In this document: positions 44,192 to 55,898 of the stretch, piece after piece | Layout: each line of letters begins with the position of its first letter | How positions within the stretch are numbered: the stretch's first letter is position 1 | DNA from: Blastomussa wellsi | Lineage: Eukaryota; Cnidaria; Anthozoa; Scleractinia; Plerogyridae | Assembly (NCBI GenBank): GCA_947652115.1 | Contig: OX393568.1 | Location: 18,856,132-18,920,131 of the forward strand | Length of the DNA stretch: 64,000 nucleotides | Direction: 5' to 3' | Position numbers and translations under genes: made by a program | Notes under the pieces: model-generated | The model's database searches: none | The model's input: the letters and a program-made list of their open reading frames with translations, nothing else | What the model was told of the DNA's origin: nothing

Positions 44192-45663
44192 ACGCAATCA
44201 ACATTAATAAAAAAATCGCGGAAATAGTTCAAATTTCGCACAGACAAAGTAAACCACAATAACTTCCTGCTCAATTTTATTCTGTTTTATCAACAGACCC
44301 TTATACGGTAAAGCTCATGTGCCCTTTCGAACCCTTTTCAGCTCCATCACTTTAACACGTACGTGCATGTTTAAGAGAAGTGCGTCAGAGAAAAAATAAC
44401 AAGAAATATATAAAAGCTACGCAGTAAGCTATTCATCATCCCTCGCTAAACGTCATATACGTTTCATTTGGTTTTCAATTTCATATCGGGGTAACGAAGA
44501 AAACAATGAAGTTAGCTAAAAATATTTCAACGAACAATAGCGCTATTTCACTGTCTGCTGGTTTATAGTACGAGTCATTGGTAAGACCCCGAAGCTTTCA
44601 CAGAATTAAACTTCAGTAAAATAAGGTGCAGCATAAAACAAACATACATGACAAGAAAGACTTTGCCATTTCTAACTTCTACAGAGAAAAAAGAAAGGAA
44701 AAAAATGATTATCATTATTTTGCCTAAATACAGCAATGCACCAACGATTCACAGGGTAAGGTTCATCAACGTTTGCTCGATCTAGCTATGTTTGCTTGCT
44801 TTTACGCCCTAAGCCACGAATATAACTAACGGAGGATTTCGCATGCGTCCGAGCAACCAATCAAGGCGTCACGACGTTTCTTAATCCAACCATGATGTTC
44901 GAGTGCAAAGCAGAAGACTATGCATGGTTGCAGACCAAGTGAACCTATTTGTTTGGACCTTTTTAAGTTTGCCGAGCTTCATAACAGTACTAGGCTTTCT
45001 TGCACAATGGTGAACTGCATATACTCCGAAATGTGAAGATGGGATATATTAAGGTGTTAAATATGGTGCTTTTGGGTTGATATTTTTTTGCATTATGGAT
45101 TACTTTAATCAGCCGTTAACGTGTATCTGGCGCCTGTAACCGAGACGTCCTGTAATGTAAACCGCAACAAAAACCTCTCTGCCCAGCGCTGTAAACAAAG
45201 CCTAATATGGCAAAGCTAATGGACACTAATTCGAATCTGCTTCTCACCAATTACTATTGACGTTTTCACCGCTGTACGCAAACGTAAAACGGAAAAGCTA
45301 CATAGCTTTTAATCATCAGCTTTTCAAATCTTTTCTGTCATTCTGGACAAATAACACCTTTTAATAAATAACTTCTTGCCCGCACCCTAGGCAGAGCTGT
45401 AGTCATTCATGATCCAACACGACTTCCTGTTCTGTAAGCCGATGGCAAGATTACTTTGCGCTCAGTTTTGCTTTGTTTCACAGAGCCTTATAAGGTAGAC
45501 CTCATGTGACTTTTCATATCCTTTTCAGTTCCATCACTTATCGTTTGCGTATCTTGCTCACATGCTTGAAAAACAATAACGGTATGCTTAATCACTTATA
45601 ATTGAGTTGACACGGAAAGAAAGCGAGCTTCAAAAGTAGTGCGTTTCCATATAATTAGTATAG

Positions 45664-45831
45664 GTAATCACATGAGGCCAAGTTCTATTAAGGATTAATT
45701 GCACGAGAGTTTTCAAAATTTTCCAAAATTGCCCGAGTCGCGAAGCGACGAGGGCAATTTGGAAAATTTTGAAAACTCAAGTGCAATTAATCCTTAATAG
45801 TACGAGGTCTCATGGGATTACTTGTTTATCA
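45664..45831. mobile_element. Near-perfect long hairpin
   Basis: TATTAAGGATTAATTGCAC and GTGCAATTAATCCTTAATA close a hairpin whose inner arms carry TTTTCAAAATTTTCCAAA and its mirror; the tip is GAGTCGCGAAGCGACGAGG. The outer GTAATCACATGAG/CTCATGGGATTAC pair extends it. Confidence 0.8.
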
Positions 45832-46041
45832 ATAAAGGGCAAAATTTATACGAAGGAAAATCACGCGCGCAGTCTATTTTTATCTGGGAAGCCTGTTTAG
45901 CGCTACGGCAATTAACGGATTAGCCAATCATTAACAGGTAATCATGCCCTCTCTTGATTACTAAAAATGCCCTCGATTAAGAAAAAATGCCCTCTCTCTC
46001 AACCAATCAGCGCTCAGTAATTTTGCCCTTTATTGATAATA
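45829..46041. mobile_element. MITE adjoining the previous hairpin
   Basis: Inverted ends TTATCAATAAAGGGCAAAAT and ATTTTGCCCTTTATTGATAA bound a 213-base unit with internal ATGCCCTCTC repeats. Confidence 0.65.
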
Positions 46042-47179
46042 ATTGTAAGTAAGGTGCAAGTTTGAACTCTGGCTGAGTGCCCATATTGTAATGGAGATTT
46101 TTTAATATAATGAGGATGCCGGTGGGAAATATGAATATACATAATTCAAGTGGCGGAAAGTTCAGGTGAAATTAAGTTGAGTAATATTTATTTAAGTTGG
46201 GACAAAAATCGAGTACCAGAATAATTTAAATCATATTGCGTTATTTTTTACCCTTAATAAAAGGTACAGATGTAAGTAATTATCCGTGATAACACGGACA
46301 ACAATTTCTTATCAGAGCCCGAGAAAATGAATCACAAGATCACAAGACACTTATGTGCAGCCATTTTGTAAAATCGTCTTTTAGCGATTCAGTGGAATTA
46401 TAGTGGAACTTCGAAATTTGAAGCAGTAACTCAAAAGCAGCCATACTACTCTTTATTATCCGAAAGTCGAAATTGCGGGGAAAAGAATCGGAAGCACCTG
46501 GGGAAGGAGTCTCAAAAGACACTCAAACAGGTCTCTGAATGGTGCCTTTTTATTTTTGCAGAAATAACACAGCAGCTGCTGAAGCAGAAATATTGTAATT
46601 TCAATTTATACTAGAGCCCAAAAAGACGAAAAATCATTTTGGATATCATAATTCGTAAGAGAAATGTTTTAAGATCCACGCGGGTGATTTCTGAAAGCTT
46701 CCGATCAGAGGTTTCCCGGGAAATGCACTTCACCAAACTCCCGCTATTCCGAGACATTTGAATCAGCATGATGTTTAAAGAAGATATGTAAATCAGCGTT
46801 CTTTAGTTTCATGTGCTTGTATTTGAATTAGACCCCTCAGACATTGATTTATTTAAAGTTTCGGTCTTCTTTAAAAGTCTACGCATTTTTAATCCAACAT
46901 GGTCCATTCGTAATAGAAAGGAAAATTTTCAATTCATCGTGATTAAACTCGTTCTAATACATTGGGATGAGAATCTTAGCGAAAGTAAGTTTACTTCTTT
47001 GTTCTGCCTAACATAATTTACTATTCATAGGCCTTCCTGTGTTTGTTGATGTTTGTCTTCTGTTCAGTACTTTGAAGAAGTGTAGTTTTCGCTTTTCTGG
47101 TTCCTTGCAACTAGAGAAGGGTCTTTTAAATGCTGACCTGGTGAAGGCAACCAAACAGGACTTCGACTAAACATTCCAC

Positions 47180-47181
<2 letters not shown>

Positions 47182-47211
<30 letters not shown>
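47182..47211. repeat. Poly-T run (30 bp)
   Basis: Homopolymer just before the LINE RT fragment; it could be the tail of an inverted retrotransposed copy. Confidence 0.85.
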
Positions 47212-47214
<3 letters not shown>

Positions 47215-47237
47215 GCATTCGGGGTATCCTATTAGAC

Positions 47238-47416
47238 TAGATAAACAGTTATTTATCCAGCAGAAAACGGTTTGTTGAACATGGTGGTAATGCAAAATAA
47301 GATTACTACGATATGACTTGTGGAGTACCTAAAGGATCTATATTGAGTCCGTTGCTTTTAATTTGTGTTAATGACATGTGGAGCAATTTCTCAAATATAG
47401 CAAGAAGGCCGTTTTA
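47238..47416 (+). pseudogene. LINE-type reverse transcriptase fragment
   Basis: One frame with a single stop reads NSYLSSRKRFVEHGGNAK and then DYYDMTCGVPKGSILSPLLL followed by VNDMW. The YLS.RkqfV... and CGVPqGSiLgPlLF.iyiNDl blocks are highly conserved in non-LTR retrotransposon RTs. Only about 55 codons remain, directly downstream of a poly-T run. Confidence 0.8.
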
Positions 47417-48015
47417 GAGAGTATATTTACAGAAAAACGAAACATATAGAAATTTGAATTTCTTTGGTTGTTTGGTTGGTTGTGATTGATAGGTTGGTTG
47501 GTTGGTGGCGAGTAGTCGTAAGAGATTCCAACCTCTAAGCATGTTATCTTTGCCAGCTAGCATTTTCTATTTTTTGGTTACATGGCAACATGGTCAAACC
47601 TCTCTTGATGTTGGGACCCCTGGAGAGGATTATGACTTCTCGAGGACCTCTCTGAGCCCGGTTGTTGTTGCTGGTTATGACCTCTAAAGGCCTGGGGATT
47701 AGGACCTCTCTTAGCCTGGTTGTTGTTGGTGATGAATTAGGTCCCCTCATTGCCGACCATCCGAACTACCCCTTTTCCTCACCAACGTGTTGACAGCATT
47801 AACGCAGATTTATGAGAAGTATAAATTTAAGAAAGACGACAAGGCTTTTGAGGTTTGAAAACGTTTCGACAGAAACTACAATCATCTTCACTTAGAAATA
47901 TCACATTACAAATTTGAGTTTATAGTGAGTACAAGAATGCTAATGTGAAGAAACTGTGAACGAATGAGCGTGAAAATATTGAGCTAAAATGAGAGTTTTA
48001 AATTAACAGTTGTAC

Positions 48016-48105
48016 CCATGGACCCCCCCCCCCCCCCCTTTCCTTGATGGACCGGGTAAATGGACCCTCTTTATGGACCGGGTCCATGGATCCCATCTAG
48101 GGAGT
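48016..48105. repeat. Poly-C run with TGGACC repeats
   Basis: About 18 Cs follow CATGGAC, then several TGGACC units (GATGGACCGGGT, AATGGACCC, TATGGACCGGGTCC). Simple low-complexity DNA. Confidence 0.7.
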
Positions 48106-49446
48106 AGACCCCTATTTTTCCTGAGCAAATATGAATGAAACCATAGAACTAAACCAGAGAGTGGCATATACAATATGCAAAACTGTCAGTAGACTTGTGC
48201 TGACAATGTTAACTTGGGGCACCTTTCTGCTTCCGTCCTGTCATAGTCATGAAAGGATCTAAAACGAGTTCAAAAGTCTCAAAATAACAGTGAATTACAA
48301 AAATAACGCACATGAAAACAAAAGTGCTATTATTTAAAGTTAAAGAGTGGGAAACAGTTTTGTTTCCCAACTTTCTTACTGCAGCATATTATTGACCGGT
48401 TGCAAATTTGAGTTGCTGATAACTGTTTAACTGTTAACTGTGGCTCTCTAGGTTCAAATAGCCATAGCTATTTTTTTATGACATTAATTATTATCTCTTA
48501 CATTATTCATGCATTTTAAAAGTTTGTTTGCTTTTCTGGCCTTGACAGCGAAAAAAGAACACAGCGGATCCCACTCAGATCAACCTACCTTAACGTTACG
48601 GTTTGCTTACAATATGCGGAGTGCAATCAAAAGATGCAGGGGATTACGCGCAGTTGTGGAACTTAAAACTAATATTGGGATCTTTTGTTTGGTCATTTGA
48701 AGTTTGCTGGACTCCATAACCCTTACATCTATTAGCATTTTCAGAAGAGTAGTTATCTTGCACAAACGCGAACGTGGTGAACTTGGAATTTGGTGAAGGA
48801 AAGATACTACACTATTGTGACTTTACGTTGTTGGTTCTGAGTAATGTTTCTATGCACTTTTTAAATGTTCCTTTTCCCATATTTTTGGTTAACAACATTA
48901 TGATGAGCCTTCATCAGCCGAGCATGTCAACGTAATCCCTGAGACGTCCTGCAATGCACACGATAACCGAATCCTCTCTACCTTGCGTTGTGAACAAAGC
49001 CTTATATAATATGACAAAGCTATTATTGACCATCAACAACGGAAAACGGAAATGAAATCTGGGAAAGTACATTTTTGAGTCAGCAGATTATCAAACCCTT
49101 TCTTGTCATTTTCAGGGAGTAAAAATGCTTTTCAATAAAGACACTCAAGGTCAACAGTCTTGCACCGGACATTCCTTGTTTTAAAGGAATTAAATTTAAG
49201 CTTCGTCACTGGTTATTACACAGTAACCCAACTTTTGACATAGGGTTTGTAACACTCCATTATATGTCTGCAATACGAAGTCTTAATAACTACATATTTT
49301 TTTCACTCCCGTGCATTGAAACAAATCCAGTGAAAAGGTGTAAAAAGAAAAATATATCAGTCATCGTAGAGTTTTTCCATTGTTGCCTACAACTCATGCT
49401 ACCTAGACAATGACTTCTAACCACGAGCATTTTATATTCGCGTTAG

Positions 49447-51833
49447 CTACTGCGGTTCCGTATACATGTGACGGGTGTACATCCACTTTGCTTTTCTATC
49501 AAAACGCTTCATAAGCTGGCTTTCCATGGTGTCAGGATCAGGTTCAAATGAAACTTCGTTGAGTAAAGTCACATACATTTTAAACAGTTGTTCATATACT
49601 TGATCTTCCTGTATGTCATTTATAGCTACACTAGCAAAGGTTCCTGAAAGGTCACTGAGCTTTGGCTCCACGGTTTCATCCAATTCGGAATCTTTCATAA
49701 GACTGTGCTCGAAGTCGTTGTCGCAAATTTTGTAATCTGCAAAGTCAAACTTTTTCAAAGAGTTTATTCCTTCATCTGTATCTTGTTCATGCTCCATTGT
49801 TGCTTTTTCTAATAGCTTATAGTAATAAGACACGTCGGGTTCCATGGAGCCGCTGTTCGCTGGAGAACTTTCTTGCAATTCAGCATTAAGTTTGTCCAGT
49901 ACTTTGTCGAGCAAATCGTAATAATGGGACACTTCAGATTCTCCAGATAGTTCAGCTCCATCGTACGAATAATCGGTCCCCGCAAAATAGCTTGAGCTTG
50001 AGCTTCTCCTACTCGTGGGAGGTTCCGCTGATTTAAAGCGAAGACTATCTTGGGGTGAAGCATTCAAGGATGGCTGATATTCTTCGCTAGCACTTTCGCA
50101 AGATTCATTTTGCTCCCTCTGTGAAGCAATAGATGACTTCCTAGAAAATTTCCGTCTTTCACGAGATGATTCTGACCATTCAAAACTAGTGTCCTCTTGT
50201 GCCAATTTCCTCTCTAGCTCGCTATTACAACGAGAGGCTGTCGTGTGGCTTTCCATCTCAGTACGGTCATTGAATATAGGCGTAAATCGATCATCGTGAG
50301 AAGGTGCAATAGTTTTGCCGCTTCCTATTCCAGCACGCGCATTCGCTAGCGAAATGAATGAAGACCAAGCAGAAGATTGTTCTTCAGCAAAGTCACCATG
50401 CGGGTTTTGGCTTGAGTCATCAGCTATCTCAATCGACGAGAATGAAGCCTGCACGGTTTTCAGTGGGTGATTATTGTCTCGCGCTTGTTCCAAACAATTT
50501 TCACTTATGGACTTAAATGAAGTAGCTTCACTGCCTGGCCGATTGATATTGTTCATGGCTTTGTGATCACTGGGTGTGTTACAGCTGATTCCCGACACAG
50601 CGTCATTTTCTGTTAAAATGTCAACCTTGTCCGTCCTTATGAAGAAGTATTTAAAACGCTTAATCATCATTTCCACTACTTCAGCATCTGCTGATTTTAG
50701 ATTTTCATCTTCTTGTACCTCGGCAAAGGAGTCCATAAGTATCGTCAAAAACACATTAACCAGTATCATAACCATGATCATCATAAACGAGAAAAAGATA
50801 ATTGGTCCCAAGATTCGATTGTTCTCTCTGATAATTTCAAAATCAAACGCTCCCATAACAGTGTTGAACAGCGTTTCAACAGTCGTAAGAAAAGAGCGGT
50901 ACTCGGGAAGTATTCCTCCAAACATTGCATAGAACAGGATACTGTAGGCAAAATAGAAAATGGAGAAGACGATCATGAAAGACATCAGAGGTGATGCTGC
51001 TGTGGAAAGAGTCTTTGTGAATAAATAGATACGGTGGTTAAATCGAATAAGCTTCAGAAGCTTCAAGTTAGCAAAGAAAACTAGAAATGCCAATGAATAT
51101 CCAAAAATCTCGTCCCACGTAACTGTCTGCATGAAACTGGTGAATCTCTCGGGGTTAGACTTCATTTGTTCTATCGCTCGTTGTGCGAATGCTGTTCTCT
51201 GAAGCAGAGCACCAGTGCAGGTTAATATCAATACGATCTGAACAATTTCAAGCCAGTTCCATGGATCTCTAATGTAATCTTTTCGCAGTTTATACACTCT
51301 CTTTGTTTCAGTGTACATGAACACGGCGACAAAAACAGCAAGAAAAATTTCACATACAAGCATCACAACGTCAAAATCGTTACCATGGGAATACAGACGG
51401 GCAACTTTGAAGGCGTTGAAATATATAATCCCATTTGTTGGAATCCATTCCGTTACAAACGTGGCAACGCCAAACAGATTGACTTGGGCACTGTAAAGTG
51501 CGATTTCCACAAATATTGCACGAGTTCGCGAATCAATCCATGAGTTTTGTTTCAAGGAACTTAAGTAAGCTTCTGTGACGTTGGGAATTGACAAATCAAA
51601 GGAATATCCACCACCGCCGTACGTTTCCATAATTCCTAGGAATGGTATGCCACGAAGTTCCTCCATGGTCTGGTAGGTCCAGGGCGACGTGGTTGTATTT
51701 GATGTCACATTTGATGTTGTATTTGCCGTTCGCCAGCCTGTTTTGTAATTGTTTTTGTCCTCCTTAAAGAACGAATAGAAGCCATTGCACATCGAGATCC
51801 TGTTACTCATAAGTCCAGGCACTTGACAACTTC
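49447..51833 (-). CDS. PKD1L-like: Gene B last exon: rest of polycystin domain, channel core and long cytoplasmic tail
   Basis: A 2387-base terminal exon with stop at 49447. The extracellular part has YGGGGYSFDLSIPNV and SWIDSRTRAIFVEIALYSAQ, both canonical for polycystins. Channel helices are S2 (MLVCEIFLAVFVAVFMYT), S3 (WNWLEIVQIVLILTCTGALL), S4 (FFANLKLLKLIRFN), S5 (MIVFSIFYFAYSILFYAMFG), pore region (LFNTVMGAFDFEIIRENNRI) and S6 (GPIIFFSFMMIMVMILVNVF), ending LTILMDSFAEV. About 425 further residues are cytoplasmic, acidic and Ser-rich, with repeated Tyr/Leu-rich helices (see findings). In PKD2 the filter is Leu-Gly-Asp; here the aligned triplet is Met-Gly-Ala. Confidence 0.93.
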
Positions 51834-52701
51834 CTGGATGTTTGAAAAATAAACTTAAGAATAAGCAGAAATTGAAGGTTCTTTGTTAGCAGACAGTATA
51901 ACTAAACTGGAATTGCAACAATGGAATGAAAGATGTTGAGGGCCTTTTTCTTGAACTTGAGGTCCATGAGTTGGTTGGAAGAGTTTTAGACAGATATGAT
52001 GGAAACCCGAAACGCAATAATAAATAAATAATTATATTTAGACAGTAAGCCACATCAGCCTCAGCTTGTTATCATGCGGTTCCTCTGTCCAGGTCGAATA
52101 AGAATTTAGAAATGTTAGTGAGGGAGGAAAACCGGAGAACCCGGAGGAAAGCCCTCGGAGCGAGGAGGGAACCAGTTACAAACTCAACCCACACATGGAA
52201 CCGAGCCGAGGGTTCACATATCTTAAGCGAATTGTCCCAACCTCTCGCGTGTTAAGATGAGGCTATGTAAACACGGAATAGGTCATCTGTTGTTTTCAAA
52301 AATAGTTCTAAAAGATACGCAGGAAACTAAAAGTTCGCAATCATGTTTACAGACTTCATCTAAATTGTAATTTCTTTCTGTCTTTTATGTGGAAAAACCA
52401 ATGAAATGGAAACCCACCTGTCGACCAATGAGAGCGCGAGTAGTATCTCAGTTATTTAATAACTGCATTATAGTCACGTTTTTTATGTTGTCTATCCATA
52501 ACATTATAATGTTTCAGGGGATAAGTTTAAATCTATAGACTTCTTCACATGTACTATACTGCAGTTCCAGTTCCTTTCCTGCATTTATTTCACATTCTGT
52601 TTTTTCCCTACCTGACAGGTTTTTGAATTGACAAATACTCTTAGCCAACAGAAAAAAATGAATAACTGAAAAACTTCTGAGTTACAAAATTTAACACATA
52701 C

Positions 52702-52873
52702 CTGGAGAAACTCTTAGCTGGCGGATTCTTGCCCCCCCAACCAAGCGCGAATTGCAATCAATTGTATAGTTTACCAAAGGGTGGCACCCTTTAGCCCAGT
52801 CTCGACTTGAAGAGGACAAACTTGGCAAAACAGTTCCTTCTATCCACTTCCAGTAGTTATCCACTCCATCCGT
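52702..52873 (-). CDS. PKD1L-like: Gene B exon: polycystin extracellular (TOP) domain, first part
   Basis: A 172-base exon, phase 0 in and 1 out. It reads TDGVDNYWKWIEGTVLPSLS, with the W.W...vlP.L start and the LVGGARIRQLRV motif typical of polycystin domains (compare lLG.prmRQlRv in the family). Borders CTTGCAG and GTATGTG. Confidence 0.9.
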
Positions 52874-53264
52874 CTGCAAGACACATAACAGGTGTTGCAT
52901 CGTTCGCTAGCATCATCGTTATGGTAATTTTAATTATAATAACCATCATTATTTATATTTCTTCTGTCTTTATTGAGATGTGATTCAATCATCTCTGCAC
53001 ATCGGAAAATGGCAGTTGGGATGCGATTAAGGTTTCAAGCCAATGTGATATAGAAATTATCACTTTCAACTAATTTAAGCAACTTGTAATAGGCTTATCA
53101 AATCATAGAGGTTTCATTTTTACAAAAAGGTTAAAAAACTTTCTCTTTTATGCATTTCATATTTTGCTCTGTTTCTTAGACCGCAATCGCCGTATTGTGA
53201 TTTGACTAAATGAATGACAGACGAACGTTTTAATTATAGGATTATGAATTCTACGAACCCGTAC

Positions 53265-54974
53265 CTCGTACAGTTGCTGGCCTGTGTACACTCCACCAAG
53301 ATAAGTATCTTCCATTATTTTAGCAATGTTATAGGCTTTAGGATCGCGTTGACCAAAGCTTACAACAAACAAGGCAAGCAAGAAAAGCACGTATATGATT
53401 ATTTCTCTCAGAATCTGAGACATCCGTATCTCTCGTTTTCTCTGTTCCCTGGCGTTGTTTAGTGCATTAAGATCCGGCGGTTCTAATTTCATTGACGAAT
53501 GCTGTTCATATCTCCGATACATAAACTTTTTATATTCCGGAAATCCTTCTTCGAAATTGCCAATCCCGTGTTCACCTCGGTTGTCTTCATCTTCATCCAA
53601 GTCTTCACCTTCCAAATTATTTGTTTCTATTTGCTCTTGTGGTTTCTTGATCAGAAGAGCAATAAACAAAGCAAGAAACAACACCTTGATCGGCTGGCTG
53701 ATAAAAATATCTTGTACAAGGGATATCAAGAGAGAGGCAAGCCATTGCGATGCTTTCTCTCTACCAAACTGAAAACCGTATAAAGTTACAAAGAAAGCTG
53801 AAACAAAGGAGACGGCGAAAACTCCAAACCACGCAAAATACACGCACCAGTGTGGTAGTTTACGCCTTTTCTTTTGCAGCGAGCCACTTTTCTCATTGAT
53901 CTGCACCTTGACATTACATTCCTCTGAAACTTCAAAGTGGATTTCATTTCCGTTCCATTCGTTCTGGTCTAATTCCGCAAGGAAACTCTCACTATTGCAA
54001 CTGCTTACCCTCCTATTCAACCACTGAGTTGTCTTCTGTTCGGTATCAACTGTTTCAACAGGAGGCAGTCCCACGGAGATAGATTCAGGACCTTCACCGT
54101 CCATTTCTTCTTCTTGATCTTGCTTGCGATACCATTGTACTATGTCTTCAAAGTCTCCTTTGTAAGCTTCTGCCCTCTTTTTTGTCCTCCGACTCTGTAC
54201 ATGTGATATTTTTGCCTTTGTTTCATTTTTCGTCTTTGGTCCTATGTTCCTAAAAAGCTGAACAATGGTAATGTTCACTGGGAAAATTATTAGTCCGCTT
54301 ATAATTCCAATATATACCTGTCGAGCAGATATGCTGAGCGGTCCTAAATTAAAGGTCATCGAGGGATCTGACTCTCCATCAAGCTGGTAGAACATAGCAT
54401 TTGTCAGCATGGTGCAGTAAAGTAGAGCCAAGCAGCACGAAAGGCGCTGGGCAGTAGTGAAGTTGCTCATTTTTGGCCTCACAAGAACCGAAAACCACAG
54501 ATGACTGTCTGTTATATTCTTCTGTGTTACATCGTAGAACAAGTGATTAAACGATTTTAGATCATCTTGCCTGGCTGAGGGTAAAGTCCGTAATACTTCA
54601 CCGTCATCGAACTCTACAGCGAGCCACCGATTACACATAAACACAAATACGCAATCGGTCTTCAGGTCACGTATTATAACTTGTTTTAAATACCAAGACG
54701 GGTTAGATCCAGCGTTGTTGTGCCATATCTTTAAGAGAGTGAGATCTCCCAAATGCTGAGGAGTGGTAAGAAGAAATGAATCCATGCCAGACCGTTGGAA
54801 ACGCACTTGGTTAGGATCTCTCAGTCGGCGTGAACCACTATCACCGTCCAATCCAATCAAATCACAACAAACGTCAGCTGTGGTTCCAGCTCCTTTTCGC
54901 ATCCCTGTTAAAACCAAAATTTCGTACTTGTAGCGATCTGACGGCTCATTTTCCTCCAATGGAATAGTTTCTAC
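53265..54974 (-). CDS. PKD1L-like: Gene B exon: PLAT domain and linker membrane helices
   Basis: A 1710-base phase 0-0 exon. It starts VETIPLEENEPSDRYKYEIL; residues about 15 to 130 form a PLAT/LH2 domain (ILVLTGMRKGAGTTADVCC, then SFLLTTPQHLGDLTLLKIWH and the SWYLKQVIIRDL motif), which binds lipids or proteins in this family. Membrane helices follow at SCCLALLYCTMLTNAMF, VYIGIISGLIIFPVNITIV, YFAWFGVFAVSFVSAFFVTL, SLVQDIFISQPIKVLFLALF and IIIYVLFLLALFVVSFG. Between helices 3 and 4 is a charged cytosolic loop of about 150 residues. The exon ends QQLYE before GTACGG. Confidence 0.92.
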
Positions 54975-55289
54975 CTAAGGAAAAAATGGATACGTTAGAA
55001 ACACAATGACAGCATTGCACTTTCGTGACCGCATTCGGACTGTGTTTGTATGGTCTTTAGGCTCTTTACGTCCACTCCAGCAACCTAGACCACATTTCTC
55101 ATTTACAATTTTGAAACGGCAATAGTAACATTATTCAGCAACTGGCTGGACTAAAGAAGGAGGTAAAGGAGTATTAGAAGCAGAAGGGCAGTCGTGAGAA
55201 TACGATTACTAAGTAGTGGTTTAGTAGGAATTGCATTTACACAGGTAGTGTAGAAGCACCAACAGCTGGCTGTGTTCATGACGCTGATG

Positions 55290-55490
55290 GTGATGATGGT
55301 AGCAGAGGTAGCAGAAGCATGAATCAGTAGCACTTGCTGGATCAGTAGTAGTAGCAGTAGCAGTAAGAGAAGTGACATTAGCAGAAGCAGCAGTAGTAGC
55401 AGCAGCAGTAGCAGTAAAAGAAGTAACAGTAGCAGTAGCAGTAGTAGCAGCAGCAGCACTAGCAGGAGCAGCAGTAGGAGTAGTGACGTA
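55290..55490. repeat. Imperfect AGC/AGT trinucleotide array
   Basis: Interspersed GTAGCAGCAGTAGCAG units in a gene B intron. Long poly-Leu, poly-Thr and poly-Ala frames here are artefacts of the repeat. Confidence 0.9.
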
Positions 55491-55589
55491 ACGCATATGA
55501 AATTTTTTTTTTTTTGAACTATGATCATCGCCGTGAATTTCAAATTTATGCAATTGGAATAGAGAAGCCTGAAAAAAGCAGGCCTTCAA

Positions 55590-55665
55590 CGTAATGCGAA
55601 CCAGTGGCCTACCAGAATACCAGTGCGATACTCTACCAACTGAGCTATGAAGCCACAAGTTGGAA
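55590..55665 (-). repeat. tRNA-like SINE head between two trinucleotide arrays
   Basis: Minus strand GTGGCTTCATAGCTCAGTTG then GTAGAGT (A box) and CTGGTTCGCATTACG (B box). Cloverleaf pairing is poor. Confidence 0.55.
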
Positions 55666-55698
55666 ATTCACTGCGATGATCATTTCTCGCTTTAAGTA

Positions 55699-55870
55699 GT
55701 AGCTGTAGTGGTGCTGGTAGTGGTAGTGGTAGTGGTGGTGGTGGTGGTGGTGGTGGTGGTAGTGGTGGTAGTGGTAGTGGTAGTCGTAGTGGTAGTAACA
55801 GCAGCAGTAGTTGTAGCAGAAGCAGCAGAAGTAGGAAGAAGAGAAGGAGGTGGCGGAGAAGGAGAAGCAA
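55699..55870. repeat. GGT/AGT trinucleotide array
   Basis: GGTAGTGGTAGTGGTGGTGG-type array grading into AGC/AGA units, in the same gene B intron and ending just before the GPS exon. Confidence 0.9.
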
Positions 55871-55898
55871 TGCAATTAAATAAGGAGAAAATATTTAC

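Larger units (their letters stand above)
43690..49060. repeat. Three diverged copies of one intergenic segment
   Basis: Related stretches occur at about 43690-44420, 45000-45560 and 48700-49060. Shared blocks include TCATCAGCCGA, GAGACGTCCTG, AACAAAGCCTTAT and CTTTTCAGCTCCATCACTT. No open reading frame is conserved between them. The segments are in the same orientation, as in a tandem duplication later broken by MITEs. Confidence 0.55.

Noticed and set aside
50576..50994. Plus-strand ORFs of 93-118 codons opposite the channel core
   Set aside because: Shadow frames of the gene B last exon, which has strong polycystin motifs on the other strand.
55151..55870. Several long minus-strand frames rich in Leu, Thr, Tyr/His or Ala
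   Set aside because: All are read-throughs of trinucleotide repeats in a gene B intron; no start context, splice phase or family match.
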